Assembly (NCBI GenBank): GCA_963726085.1
Contig: CAVSAR010000004.1
Coordinates: forward strand, 1 to 64,000
Reading direction: 5' to 3'
DNA: 64,000 bases
Origin: ZC4RG30 sp963726085
GTDB taxonomy: Bacteria > Pseudomonadota > Gammaproteobacteria > Steroidobacterales > Steroidobacteraceae
Each line of letters begins with the position of its first letter. Position 1 is the first letter of the stretch. The notes beneath the pieces were generated by a model that saw nothing but the letters and a program-made list of their open reading frames with translations, was not told the origin of the DNA and searched no databases. Shown here piece by piece: positions 33,895 to 42,103 of the stretch. The position numbers and the translations under genes are program-made.

Positions 33895-34392
33895 TCATTC
33901 GTTCAAGGCGATCGACGCCGTGCGTTCCATGTATCCACCTAGTCCGTCCGGGACGATCTCGGTGACATTTATGCGCGACGGCTCGATAGCTGAAATGCGT
34001 CCATCGTTCTGTCCGAGGTAATCACCCGGCACCACGCGGTGCACCAGGCCATTACTGTCCTTGACCAACCCGTACTGGCGGACGCCCACGCTGAGCGTGC
34101 CCACCATGTGCAGGGTGTCGAGGGAAAACTGCTCCAGGAACTGCCGGTTGCGCTTGGCGTCCGGGCGTACCCCCGGGGTACTGTTCTCGCCGTTGCCGCC
34201 GGGCACGAACGGGGAACGCAGGCTGGCATCGGTGTAGAAGAAGCTCTCGTACGGCTTGACCTCAGGCAATGGCTCGACGCCGCCTGGCTGTTCCTGCTTG
34301 GTCTGCGCGATGAACTGGTCCAGTTCCGAGTCCCGTGGGGAACAACCGGCCAGGACCAGCGCCGCGACCAGGAAAAGTGCGGGTTTACTCAT
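33895..34392 (-). CDS. pilP: Type IV pilus lipoprotein PilP
   Basis: A 165-residue lipoprotein with lipobox VLAGC (C17). It has the unstructured N-terminal part with LEPLPEVKPYESFFYT and a C-terminal beta domain (GTLSVGVRQYGLVKDSNGLVHRV, then GDYLGQNDGRI), typical of PilP. It links the PilMNO inner-membrane platform to PilQ. Its ATG overlaps the pilO stop by 4 nt. Confidence 0.94.
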   Translation of the reverse strand: MSKPALFLVAALVLAGCSPRDSELDQFIAQTKQEQPGGVEPLPEVKPYESFFYTDASLRSPFVPGGNGENSTPGVRPDAKRNRQFLEQFSLDTLHMVGTLSVGVRQYGLVKDSNGLVHRVVPGDYLGQNDGRISAIEPSRINVTEIVPDGLGGYMERTASIALNE

Positions 34393-35045
34393 GCGCCACT
34401 CGATCCACGGGTGGTCGCGACGTTGGCCTTGCGCGCCGCCTCAGCCGCCGCGACTTCCTCGTCATCCAGGTACCGATAGGTCTTGGCCGTGACATCCATC
34501 TGCAGCTGGTCATAGGCATCCTTGCTCGCCGTGGTGATCACCACGTCGTGCAGCGTCACGATGCGCGGCAAGGCGGCAATGCCGCTGACGAACTCGCCCA
34601 GCTGGTGGTAGCTGCCGGTCAGGCGGATCTTGAAGGGCAATTCGGCGTAGAAATCCTTGTTCTGCTGCGGCAGCGGCTGGAATTTCTCCTGCTGCAGGCC
34701 GGCGGCCAGGCCGGTCTGGGAGATGTCCACCAGCAGGTTGGGCACTTCGGTCTTGCCCGGCAGCTGCCGCAACATCGCGCCGAACGAGCGCTCGATGTCC
34801 TTGAGCTGCTGCTTGTACAGCTCCAGGTTCACGGCCTTGGCGTGCTTGGTCTTGAATTCGTCCTGCAAACTGGCCTGCTGCTGCCGGGTCTGTGCCAGCT
34901 CGTCCTTGCGGGCGTTCCACACCAGGAAATAAACCAGCACGATCGCCAGCAGCAGGAACCAGATGCCAATGGCGCCAATGCGCACCGCAAAGGGCCAGCG
35001 TCCCGGGTCACGCGGATCCAGTTGCTTGAGTTCGTCGAAGGTCAT
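34389..35045 (-). CDS. pilO: Type IV pilus inner-membrane protein PilO
   Basis: A 218-residue protein with a short cytosolic start (FDELKQLDPRDPGRWP), one transmembrane helix at about residues 27-44, a coiled coil and a C-terminal ferredoxin-like domain with the LLVDISQTGLAAGL and PFKIRLTGSYHQLGEFVSGIA blocks. It forms heterodimers with PilN. Overlaps pilP and pilN by 4 nt each. Confidence 0.94.
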   Translation of the reverse strand: MTFDELKQLDPRDPGRWPFAVRIGAIGIWFLLLAIVLVYFLVWNARKDELAQTRQQQASLQDEFKTKHAKAVNLELYKQQLKDIERSFGAMLRQLPGKTEVPNLLVDISQTGLAAGLQQEKFQPLPQQNKDFYAELPFKIRLTGSYHQLGEFVSGIAALPRIVTLHDVVITTASKDAYDQLQMDVTAKTYRYLDDEEVAAAEAARKANVATTRGSSGA

Positions 35046-35635
35046 TTCGGTCTCCGCGCTGGCACGCCCGGTTTGGGGCCCTTGGTCTCTTCGGTCAGCG
35101 TCGTTACCTGGTCGGCAGACAGCGTGAATTCGCTGCCCAGGGCATTGCCCTTCTTGCTTTCAACGACCTCCAGTTCCGCGTTCTTGAGCCACTGGGAGCC
35201 TTCGATGTTGCGCATGAACGAGGACACCCGGGTGGCCGACTGCGCCACGCCGGTGACCTTGAATTTCGCGCCGTTCTGCGTGATCGAGGTCAGGTACGTG
35301 CCACTGGGCACGGTCTGCACGAAGGTATCGAACACGTGCACGATTTCCGGACGCGAGCGCTGCAGCTTCTCGATGATCTGCATGCGCGCGATGAACTGCT
35401 GCTTGCGCGTCTCGAGGCTGTTGATTTCCTCGATCTGCTTGTCGAGCAGCTTGATTTCGCTGGTGAGCTTGGCGTTGCGCGTCTGCTGGCTGGCGATCAT
35501 GGAGTTGAACATCAGGAAGGCGGCACCGGCCACGGCCAGGGAGGCAACCGTTGCCGCAGCAATGCCGACGCCGAACGACTTCTTGCGCTCGGCCCGCTGC
35601 TGTTCACGCCAGGGAAGTAGGTTGATGCGCGGCAT
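35042..35635 (-). CDS. pilN: Type IV pilus assembly protein PilN
   Basis: A 197-residue protein beginning MPRINLLPWREQQR, the conserved cytosolic tail that docks into PilM, followed by one transmembrane helix at about residues 23-47, a coiled coil and a periplasmic domain (LTSITQNGAKFKVTGVAQS). A Lys/Pro-rich end is present. Its ATG overlaps the pilM stop by 1 nt (TAATG). Confidence 0.95.
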   Translation of the reverse strand: MPRINLLPWREQQRAERKKSFGVGIAAATVASLAVAGAAFLMFNSMIASQQTRNAKLTSEIKLLDKQIEEINSLETRKQQFIARMQIIEKLQRSRPEIVHVFDTFVQTVPSGTYLTSITQNGAKFKVTGVAQSATRVSSFMRNIEGSQWLKNAELEVVESKKGNALGSEFTLSADQVTTLTEETKGPKPGVPARRPK

Positions 35636-36699
35636 TAGTCGAAACTCCGCAAGGCCAGGCCGCAGGCGGTCAGCAGGGCGGTGGCGTCACGCTGCACACC
35701 CTGGGCGCGGGCACGCGAGGAAAGCTTCATCTGGCCCAGCGGGTCGCCCTTCTCGGCCGTGATCCCGATCCGGCTCTGCACGACTTCCGCCGCGCCGAGG
35801 ATGTTGGCGCAGCCCCCGCAGATCACGATCTTCTCCGGCTGCTCGCGGCCCGAGCCGGATGCCAGGTAGAACTGCAGCGAACGACTGATCTGCTGGGTCA
35901 TGTCGTCGATGAACGGGTCGAGCACCTCGGTCTGGTAGTTGGCCGGCAACCCGCCTTCCTTCTTGGCGCGCCCGGCTTCCTCCAGCGACAGGCCGTAGGT
36001 ACGCATGATTTCCTCGGTCAGCTGCTGGCCGCCGAAGGCAAAGTCACGCGTGTACACGATCTTCAGGTTGCGCAGCACGCTGAAAGTGGTCGTGCTGGCG
36101 CCGAAATCCACCACCGCGACGGAGCGGTCGATGCCGCCGTCGGGCATCTGGTGGGTCATGAGCCGGCAGGCGTTTTCCAGCGCGAAGGCCTCGACATCCA
36201 CGATCTGGACATTGAGGCCCGCGGCCAGCACCGCGGAGCGGCGCTGCTCGACATTCTCGGAGCGCGAGGCCACCAGCAACACGTCGATGGACTCGGCATC
36301 CTTTTCGGATGCGCCCAGTACCTCAAAATCGTAGGCGACTTCGTCCATGGGGAACGGGATGTACTGGTCGGCCTGCATCTCGACCTGGGCTTCCAGGTCA
36401 GATTCCTTCAGCGTGCGCGGCATCTGGATCACCTTGGTGATCGCCGCATCGCCACTGATGGCGATCGCCACGTCCTTGGTGCGCACGCCGGCACGGCGCA
36501 CGGCCCGTGCAATCGCCTCGCCGACGGCATCGGCATCGACGATCGCCTTCTCGTTCATGGAGTTCTGCGGAGTGGCCTCGGCGGCATAGGCGTCGACCGT
36601 ATAGGTGCCGCCCGCCATGGTGATTTCGATCAGCTTGATCGACGATGGCGTGATATCGAGACCCAGGACAGGGCGGTGTCTACGCGAAAATAGAAACAC
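35635..36699 (-). CDS. pilM: Type IV pilus actin-like ATPase PilM
   Basis: A 354-residue cytosolic protein with the FtsA/actin fold: LGLDITPSSIKLIEI phosphate loop 1, VAVVDFGASTTTFSVLRN phosphate loop 2 and KIVICGGCANILGAAE adenosine motif. It binds ATP and the tail of PilN under the pilus machine. The start is GTG at 36699 with GGGAG upstream. First gene of pilMNOPQ. Confidence 0.95.
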   Translation of the reverse strand: MFLFSRRHRPVLGLDITPSSIKLIEITMAGGTYTVDAYAAEATPQNSMNEKAIVDADAVGEAIARAVRRAGVRTKDVAIAISGDAAITKVIQMPRTLKESDLEAQVEMQADQYIPFPMDEVAYDFEVLGASEKDAESIDVLLVASRSENVEQRRSAVLAAGLNVQIVDVEAFALENACRLMTHQMPDGGIDRSVAVVDFGASTTTFSVLRNLKIVYTRDFAFGGQQLTEEIMRTYGLSLEEAGRAKKEGGLPANYQTEVLDPFIDDMTQQISRSLQFYLASGSGREQPEKIVICGGCANILGAAEVVQSRIGITAEKGDPLGQMKLSSRARAQGVQRDATALLTACGLALRSFD

Positions 36700-36763
36700 G
36701 GATCTCCCTTACCTTTCAGCTAGTTAGAGGCCAAAGCGCTGGTCCGTTCTGACCTTATCTGCA

Positions 36764-36792
36764 ACTATAGCCTACGAAACGGTTAAATTGAA
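36764..36792 (-). promoter_or_regulatory. Sigma-70-type promoter for pilM
   Basis: On the minus strand TTCAAT (36792-36787) and TATAGT (36769-36764) are separated by 17 bp. The start point would be near 36757, giving a leader of about 58 nt before the pilM GTG. Confidence 0.45.
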
Positions 36793-36873
36793 CGCGATCA
36801 CCCTGCCGGTTTCCGTGAGCGCCGCCACAGTCCCTGCATTTGGTCGTGTGACATTGTCCAATTCAACCGGCCA

Positions 36874-39486
36874 GTGGAAACTGCGCCCACACCCGCATCG
36901 GCGCAACCAGAGCATGCTGAATCCGTGAATTCGACCGTCTTTCGCCTGCTTCGAGTGGCACTAGTCCTCATCTGCGGACTGTTGCTCGCAGGGGTTTTCG
37001 CCCTCGCCTGCACGTATGTCTACCTGGCGCCGTCGCTGCCTTCGGCCGAGACCATGCACAAGGTCGAACTGCAGGTACCCCTGCGCGTCTACACCAGCAG
37101 CGGCGGCCTGATTTCCCAGATCGGCGAGCAGCGGCGAATTCCCGTGACCTACGACGAGATTCCCGAACTGGTGCGCCATGCCGTGCTGGCAGCCGAAGAC
37201 GATCGCTTCTTCGAGCACCATGGCGTGGACTGGGTTGGAGTGACCCGCGCCCTGGTGATGAACGTGGCCACCGCGGACATGGGCCAGGGCGGCAGCACCA
37301 TCACCCAGCAGGCGGCGCGCAACATGTTCCTGTCCCTGGACAAGACGCTGCGGCGCAAGCTGTCCGAATTGTTTGTCACCTACCGGATGGAAAAGGACTT
37401 CACCAAGGAGCAGATCCTTGCCACCTACCTCAACGTGATCTTCTTCGGCCAGCGCAGCTATGGCATCGCCGCGGCCGCCGAGACGTTCTACGGCAAGCCC
37501 CTGTCCGACCTCAGCGTGGCGCAGGCGGCAACGCTGGCCGGCATCATCCAGCTGCCCTCGCGCTACAACCCGGTCACCAATCCCAAGTCCGCCGAGGTGC
37601 GCCGCAGCTATGTCCTGCGGCGCATGACCGCACTGGGATACATCGACGAGGCCACCCGGCAGAAGGCGGCCGCCGAGCCCATCGCGTCGCGCGGCTTTGC
37701 GCCCCTGTATGACGTGGAGGCGCCCTACGTTGCGGAGCAGGTGCGCCAGGACATCGTCAACCGCTTCGGCGCCGCCGCGGTCAATGCCGGCTACAAGGTG
37801 TTCACGACGCTGGACAGCCGGCTGCAGACCGCGGCCAATCGCGCCCTGCGGGTGGGCCTGATCGAGTACGACCGTCGTCATGGCTATCGCGGTCCGCTGG
37901 CCAGCGTGAAGCTGCCCACTGCCCCCTCCAGCGCCGACCTGGACCAAGCGCTGGCAGACCACGGCGCCGTCAGCCTGCTGCAGCCGGCGGTGGTGACCAA
38001 GGTGGCCGATACCAGCGCCGACGTGTACATCCGCGGCGCGGGCGCTGCGCAGATCAGCTGGGTGGGAATGTCCTGGGCGCGGCGCCTGACCAAGTCCGGC
38101 GCACTGATGGCCAACCCGCGCAAGGCCGCGGATGTCCTGAGCGTGGGTGACGTGGTGTATGTGGTCACCGACCGCCGCGGCTACGCGCAGCTGGCGCAGA
38201 TGCCGGCCGCACAGGGTGCCCTGGTGGCCATGGACCCCAACGATGGCGCCATCGTGTCGCTGGTGGGCGGATTCGACTACTACACCAACAAGTTCAATCG
38301 CGTTACCCAGGCAAAACGCCAGCCCGGCTCGGGGTTCAAGCCGTTCCTGTACTCGGCGGCGCTGGAGAATGGCTTCACCCCGGCTTCCGTCATCCTCGAC
38401 ATGCCCATCGTGCTGGAAAACGCGGGCGAGGAGGAGAACTGGCGCCCCGAGAACTCCAGCGGCGAATTCGGCGGCCCCATGCGCCTGCGCGAGGCCCTGG
38501 TGTATTCGCACAACCTGGTGTCCATCCGCATCCTGCAGACCATTGGCCTGGACGCGGCCATCGAGCACGCCACCAAGTTCGGCTTCGACCGCGACTCCTT
38601 TCCCCGCAATTACACGATGGCGCTGGGCACCCAGACCGCATCGCCGCTGGAAATGGCCACCGGGTTCTCGGTGTTTGCCAACGGGGGATTCAAGATCTCC
38701 CCGTACTTCATCAGCCGCATCGAGGATTCCAGCGGCAAGGTGGTGTTCGAGAACAAGCCCCTGCTGGCCTGCCTTGAATGCGAAGCACCGGTGCAGGTGC
38801 CGCTACCGCGCCAGGTCACCGTGGCTGCGACCGACGGCACTGCACCCATTGGCGCCACTGTGCCGGGGACGGACCCGCCGTCGGAACCGGTATTCGTGCA
38901 GCGCATACACGAGGTGGACGCACCGGCCCCGCTGCAGCCGATGGCCCGCCTGCAGGGCGGACTGGGCTACCTGCCGGCCGACCGGCTGGCACCGCGGGTG
39001 ATTTCGCTGCAGAACGCATGGCTGATGACCAACATCATGAAGGACGTCGTGACGCGGGGCACCGCGCGGCGCGCCCGCGCCCTGGGCCGCGAGGATCTGG
39101 CCGGAAAGACTGGCACCACCAACGACTGGCGCGACGCCTGGTTCAGCGGATTCAATCACCAGCTGGTGGCAACGGTGTGGACCGGTTTCGACGGCGAGGG
39201 AACGCTGGGTCGTGGCGAGGAAGGCGCGGCCGTCGCCGTGCCGGTGTGGATGCATTTCATGCGTGAGGCGCTGCGTGCCGTTCCCGCACAAGACCTGGAC
39301 CGGCCCGGCGGCCTGATCGACCTGAAGATCAACCGCTACACCGGAACCCTTGCCGACCCACTCAATCCCGATGCAATCTACGAGACATTCATGCTTCAGC
39401 ACCAGCCACAGATGCCTGCGCCGGGAGAAAGCACCGGTTCCTCGTCTGGCGGCGGCGCGGGTGGCGGAGCTGACCCACTCTTCTAG
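36874..39486 (+). CDS. mrcA: Penicillin-binding protein 1A, bifunctional murein synthase
   Basis: An 870-residue class A PBP. After a cytosolic tail and a transmembrane helix (about residues 26-50) comes the GT51 transglycosylase with AEDDRFFEHHGVDW (catalytic Glu) and GGSTITQQAARN. The PBP1A-type OB domain follows, then the transpeptidase with S486-GFK (SxxK), SHN and KTGTT. The C-terminus is a Gly/Ser-rich tail. It polymerises and cross-links peptidoglycan. The start is a GTG at 36874; a GTG 17 codons later is possible. Divergent from pilM, the standard arrangement in Gammaproteobacteria. Confidence 0.94.
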   Translation: METAPTPASAQPEHAESVNSTVFRLLRVALVLICGLLLAGVFALACTYVYLAPSLPSAETMHKVELQVPLRVYTSSGGLISQIGEQRRIPVTYDEIPELVRHAVLAAEDDRFFEHHGVDWVGVTRALVMNVATADMGQGGSTITQQAARNMFLSLDKTLRRKLSELFVTYRMEKDFTKEQILATYLNVIFFGQRSYGIAAAAETFYGKPLSDLSVAQAATLAGIIQLPSRYNPVTNPKSAEVRRSYVLRRMTALGYIDEATRQKAAAEPIASRGFAPLYDVEAPYVAEQVRQDIVNRFGAAAVNAGYKVFTTLDSRLQTAANRALRVGLIEYDRRHGYRGPLASVKLPTAPSSADLDQALADHGAVSLLQPAVVTKVADTSADVYIRGAGAAQISWVGMSWARRLTKSGALMANPRKAADVLSVGDVVYVVTDRRGYAQLAQMPAAQGALVAMDPNDGAIVSLVGGFDYYTNKFNRVTQAKRQPGSGFKPFLYSAALENGFTPASVILDMPIVLENAGEEENWRPENSSGEFGGPMRLREALVYSHNLVSIRILQTIGLDAAIEHATKFGFDRDSFPRNYTMALGTQTASPLEMATGFSVFANGGFKISPYFISRIEDSSGKVVFENKPLLACLECEAPVQVPLPRQVTVAATDGTAPIGATVPGTDPPSEPVFVQRIHEVDAPAPLQPMARLQGGLGYLPADRLAPRVISLQNAWLMTNIMKDVVTRGTARRARALGREDLAGKTGTTNDWRDAWFSGFNHQLVATVWTGFDGEGTLGRGEEGAAVAVPVWMHFMREALRAVPAQDLDRPGGLIDLKINRYTGTLADPLNPDAIYETFMLQHQPQMPAPGESTGSSSGGGAGGGADPLF

Positions 39487-39495
39487 GTAATCGCC

Positions 39496-40098
39496 ATGCC
39501 CAAGCGCGCGCCAACGCGATCTGATCACCTGCGCAGCGCTGTTGCCCAGGAAGCGGCGCGCCTCATGGCCGAACACGGCATCCAGGACTACCTGGTGGCC
39601 AAGCGCAAGGCCGCCGAGCGCTATGGCGTGGTCGATGGCTCATTCCTGCCCAAGAACGTCGAGATCGAGGCCGCGCTGGCCGCGCACCAGCGCCTGTTCG
39701 CCGGCGACCGCCACGTCAGCAGCCTGCAGCAGCAGCGACGCATTGCGCTGCAGGCAATGCGGCTGCTGGCCGGGTTCGAGCCGCGGCTGGTCGGGGCCGT
39801 GCTCAACGGCACCGCCACGGAGTTCACCGACATCCAGCTGCACGTATTCTCAGACAGCCCCGAGGCGGTTTACCTGCACCTCATGGAGCGGCGCTATGAC
39901 TACGAGGTGTTCGAGCGCAAGCTCAAGCTGTCACCGGAGCGGCAAATCGCCGTGCCGACTGTGCGCTTCGAGATGGGCGGCGAGATCATCGAGGCGTTCG
40001 TATTTCCGACGGACGGCATCCGGCAGGCCCCCATCAGCCCGGTGGACGGAAAGCCGATGCGCCGGGCAGGGATTGCCGAGACTGAAGAACTGTCATGA
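39496..40098 (+). CDS. Conserved protein of unknown function, perhaps nucleotidyltransferase-like
   Basis: A 200-residue protein. The N-terminal third is helical and basic. The middle block LVGAVLNGTATEFTDIQLHVF, followed by DSPEAVYLHLMERRYDYEVFER, looks like a nucleotidyltransferase fold with DI in place of the metal-binding Asp pair, and a beta-rich PTVRFEMGGEIIEAFVF follows. This is a pattern guess, not a family match. It is 9 nt after mrcA and overlaps the FkbM gene by 4 nt, so it belongs to the mrcA transcript. Confidence 0.6.
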   Translation: MPKRAPTRSDHLRSAVAQEAARLMAEHGIQDYLVAKRKAAERYGVVDGSFLPKNVEIEAALAAHQRLFAGDRHVSSLQQQRRIALQAMRLLAGFEPRLVGAVLNGTATEFTDIQLHVFSDSPEAVYLHLMERRYDYEVFERKLKLSPERQIAVPTVRFEMGGEIIEAFVFPTDGIRQAPISPVDGKPMRRAGIAETEELS

Positions 40099-40907
40099 AG
40101 CACGGGACCATGATCGACAGCGCCAGGTCATCCATCCAGGGGGCCCAGATCTATCTCAGCGCTGCAGGTCCGGCGGGACTCATCAGCGCCATACACGGAA
40201 AGCTCACCAACTCGATCACCAGCATCAAGGTGACGCGCAAGGATTGCAGGCATCCATTCCGCCTGCGGGTTCCGACATCAGATGTTGCAACCTGCTGGCA
40301 GATCTTCGTCCACAAGGAATATGACTTCCTGGTAGCACAGCAACCGCAAGTCATCGTGGACGCCGGCGCGAACATCGGGCTGGCGTCGATCAGCTTTGCC
40401 AACCGGTTTCCGCAAGCCTTGATCCTCGCGATCGAACCGGAAAGCAGCAATTTCGAGATGCTGCTGCTAAACACAGAACCGTATTCCAACATCCATCCAC
40501 TGCAAGCGGCGCTATGGAACCAGAACGAGGAAATAGACCTGCTGGACCCTGGGCTTGGCAAATGGGGATTCATGACCGGCGCCGGCGACGTGGCGGACCA
40601 ACTGCCGGCTACATTCCGCCATCGTGTGCGCGGCATCACCATTGATCAGGTGATGCGTGAATACGCCCTTGCCAAGATCGACATCCTGAAACTGGACATC
40701 GAAGGGGCTGAGCGCGAGGTATTCAGCGACACATCCAACTGGATAGGCAAGGTGGACGGAATCATCGTCGAGCTTCATGAGCGCATGAAGAAGGGTTGCG
40801 AGCAAAGCTTTGCACAGGGCGCCCGGGGCTTCAGGGACCGGTGGGCACTGGGCGAGAACATCTATCTGTCGCGCGGGCGGTACATGACCGGTCCGCCATC
40901 AAGCTGA
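40095..40907 (+). CDS. FkbM family methyltransferase
   Basis: A 270-residue SAM-dependent methyltransferase of the FkbM type. The SAM motif VIVDAGANIGLASISFA and the acidic AIEPESSNFEML match motif I and II of the family, and KLDIEGAEREV is its diagnostic third block. FkbM enzymes O-methylate polyketides, sugars or lipids. It overlaps the preceding gene by 4 nt and converges on the EPS operon end, with 92 nt between, in which only a short CCCCG/CGGGG hairpin (40911-40924) is seen. It could act on the polymer of the neighbouring operon, but that is inference. Confidence 0.85.
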   Translation: MKHGTMIDSARSSIQGAQIYLSAAGPAGLISAIHGKLTNSITSIKVTRKDCRHPFRLRVPTSDVATCWQIFVHKEYDFLVAQQPQVIVDAGANIGLASISFANRFPQALILAIEPESSNFEMLLLNTEPYSNIHPLQAALWNQNEEIDLLDPGLGKWGFMTGAGDVADQLPATFRHRVRGITIDQVMREYALAKIDILKLDIEGAEREVFSDTSNWIGKVDGIIVELHERMKKGCEQSFAQGARGFRDRWALGENIYLSRGRYMTGPPSS

Positions 40908-40999
40908 TTGCCCCGGCTGCGGGGTGATCGCAGGACGTGCACGAGCCCCGTGCTGCCAGGGCGTGGCCGGCTATCCACCCGATGCCCAGCGTTGCGCGC

Positions 41000-42103
41000 T
41001 CAGAATGCGCGTTTGCGACTGAGTTCATCGTACTGCTGGGGCGAGACTTCGACTGTGTGTCCGGAGCCTGTTTTCTGGAGCCACCGCTGGGTTTTGCGGA
41101 CCGTGCGGTGCACCATGCCGGGCCGGGTAACCTGATCGAACAGGCGCACCCGGAATGCATCCAGGGCGTATCCAAGTCGTCGCCAGAGGGACACGACCGG
41201 CTCGCGCGCAGCACGCGTCGCGACGCGCCAATCACCGCGAATCCAGTCCTCCCGGCTATGCACCAGCGATGCCATAGCCCGAGCGGCCCGGAATTCACTT
41301 TCATACTTCACATAGTGGCCGACAGACGGTTCGTACCGGCCCCCGGCCCAGGTCGGTGACCGGTCATCCACCGGCCGGGCCGCGTACATCACGTACGGAA
41401 ATTCCCGAACCTCGCTCAGCAGGCCGGTCCTTCGCAGATGCAGCGCCAGCAATTGTTCGTCATTCCAGGCGTCGCGCTGTTGCATGTCGCGCATCAGTTC
41501 ATCGGGCCTGAGGAGGATGTCCTCGAGCCCATTGAGAAAGTCCACTATATGCTCGCGCGACACGACCGCATGACGGTCGTTAATGCCACTCCAATGGTGA
41601 TCATCCGGCACCCAGACATGCTGACGCGTGAGCACTGACAGGGGTGGGTGCGGACACAACCAGACGTAGTCTGAGCGCGTGATGATGAACCGATCATAAT
41701 GATCGAGCACCGCGTCCTGCATGAGGCCCTGCAGCAGCAACCAGCGGCAAAATACCAGGATGGACGATGCGCTGGGATGCGCCGTCGCGGAGTGGATGCG
41801 GCCAGCCCAGGTGCCGGGAATGCGCAGCAAGCTGCGCCAGTCCGGCGCGGCACACTTGCGCTGCTGACACAAACGCCGCTGCGCAGCGTCGAATACGGGA
41901 CCGTAATCTTCCGGGTCCGGTGCCGTCCATTTGTACCGGGCGCGCTGCCAGTAGGCATTGTCGCGCCCATAGTGGTCGTCGACCGTGAGTGCAAGTGCCA
42001 GGTCTGCGCCCAATTCCTGAAGCACCTGCCTATCAAAGCTGGCAAAGGTAAGTTGATGTGCCCGCGTCTTGGCCAACACGCACGCGAGCACGCGCTCGGT
42101 CAT
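41000..42103 (-). CDS. Glycosyltransferase-like protein of unknown specificity, last gene of the EPS operon
   Basis: A 367-residue soluble protein. Its fold marks resemble nucleotide-sugar transferases of the WavE-like kind: an N-terminal ERVLACVLAKTRAHQLTF strand, a DRFIITRSDYVWLCPHPP segment with a possible SDY/DxD-like site, WVPDDHHWSGINDRHAVVSR and DAWNDEQLLALHLRRTGL. No family is assigned with certainty. Its start overlaps the stop of the NRPS-like gene by 4 nt, so the two are translated together. It could transfer sugar or receive the product of that enzyme. Confidence 0.6.
   Translation of the reverse strand: MTERVLACVLAKTRAHQLTFASFDRQVLQELGADLALALTVDDHYGRDNAYWQRARYKWTAPDPEDYGPVFDAAQRRLCQQRKCAAPDWRSLLRIPGTWAGRIHSATAHPSASSILVFCRWLLLQGLMQDAVLDHYDRFIITRSDYVWLCPHPPLSVLTRQHVWVPDDHHWSGINDRHAVVSREHIVDFLNGLEDILLRPDELMRDMQQRDAWNDEQLLALHLRRTGLLSEVREFPYVMYAARPVDDRSPTWAGGRYEPSVGHYVKYESEFRAARAMASLVHSREDWIRGDWRVATRAAREPVVSLWRRLGYALDAFRVRLFDQVTRPGMVHRTVRKTQRWLQKTGSGHTVEVSPQQYDELSRKRAF

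Noticed and set aside
36961..38568. Long minus-strand open frame of 535 codons inside mrcA
   Set aside because: It is a codon-bias shadow of mrcA in GC-rich DNA; the translation is His/Gly/Arg-rich with no family pattern.
40911..40924. Terminator between the FkbM gene and the EPS operon end
   Set aside because: Only a 5-bp GC stem with no T run is present; too weak to call.
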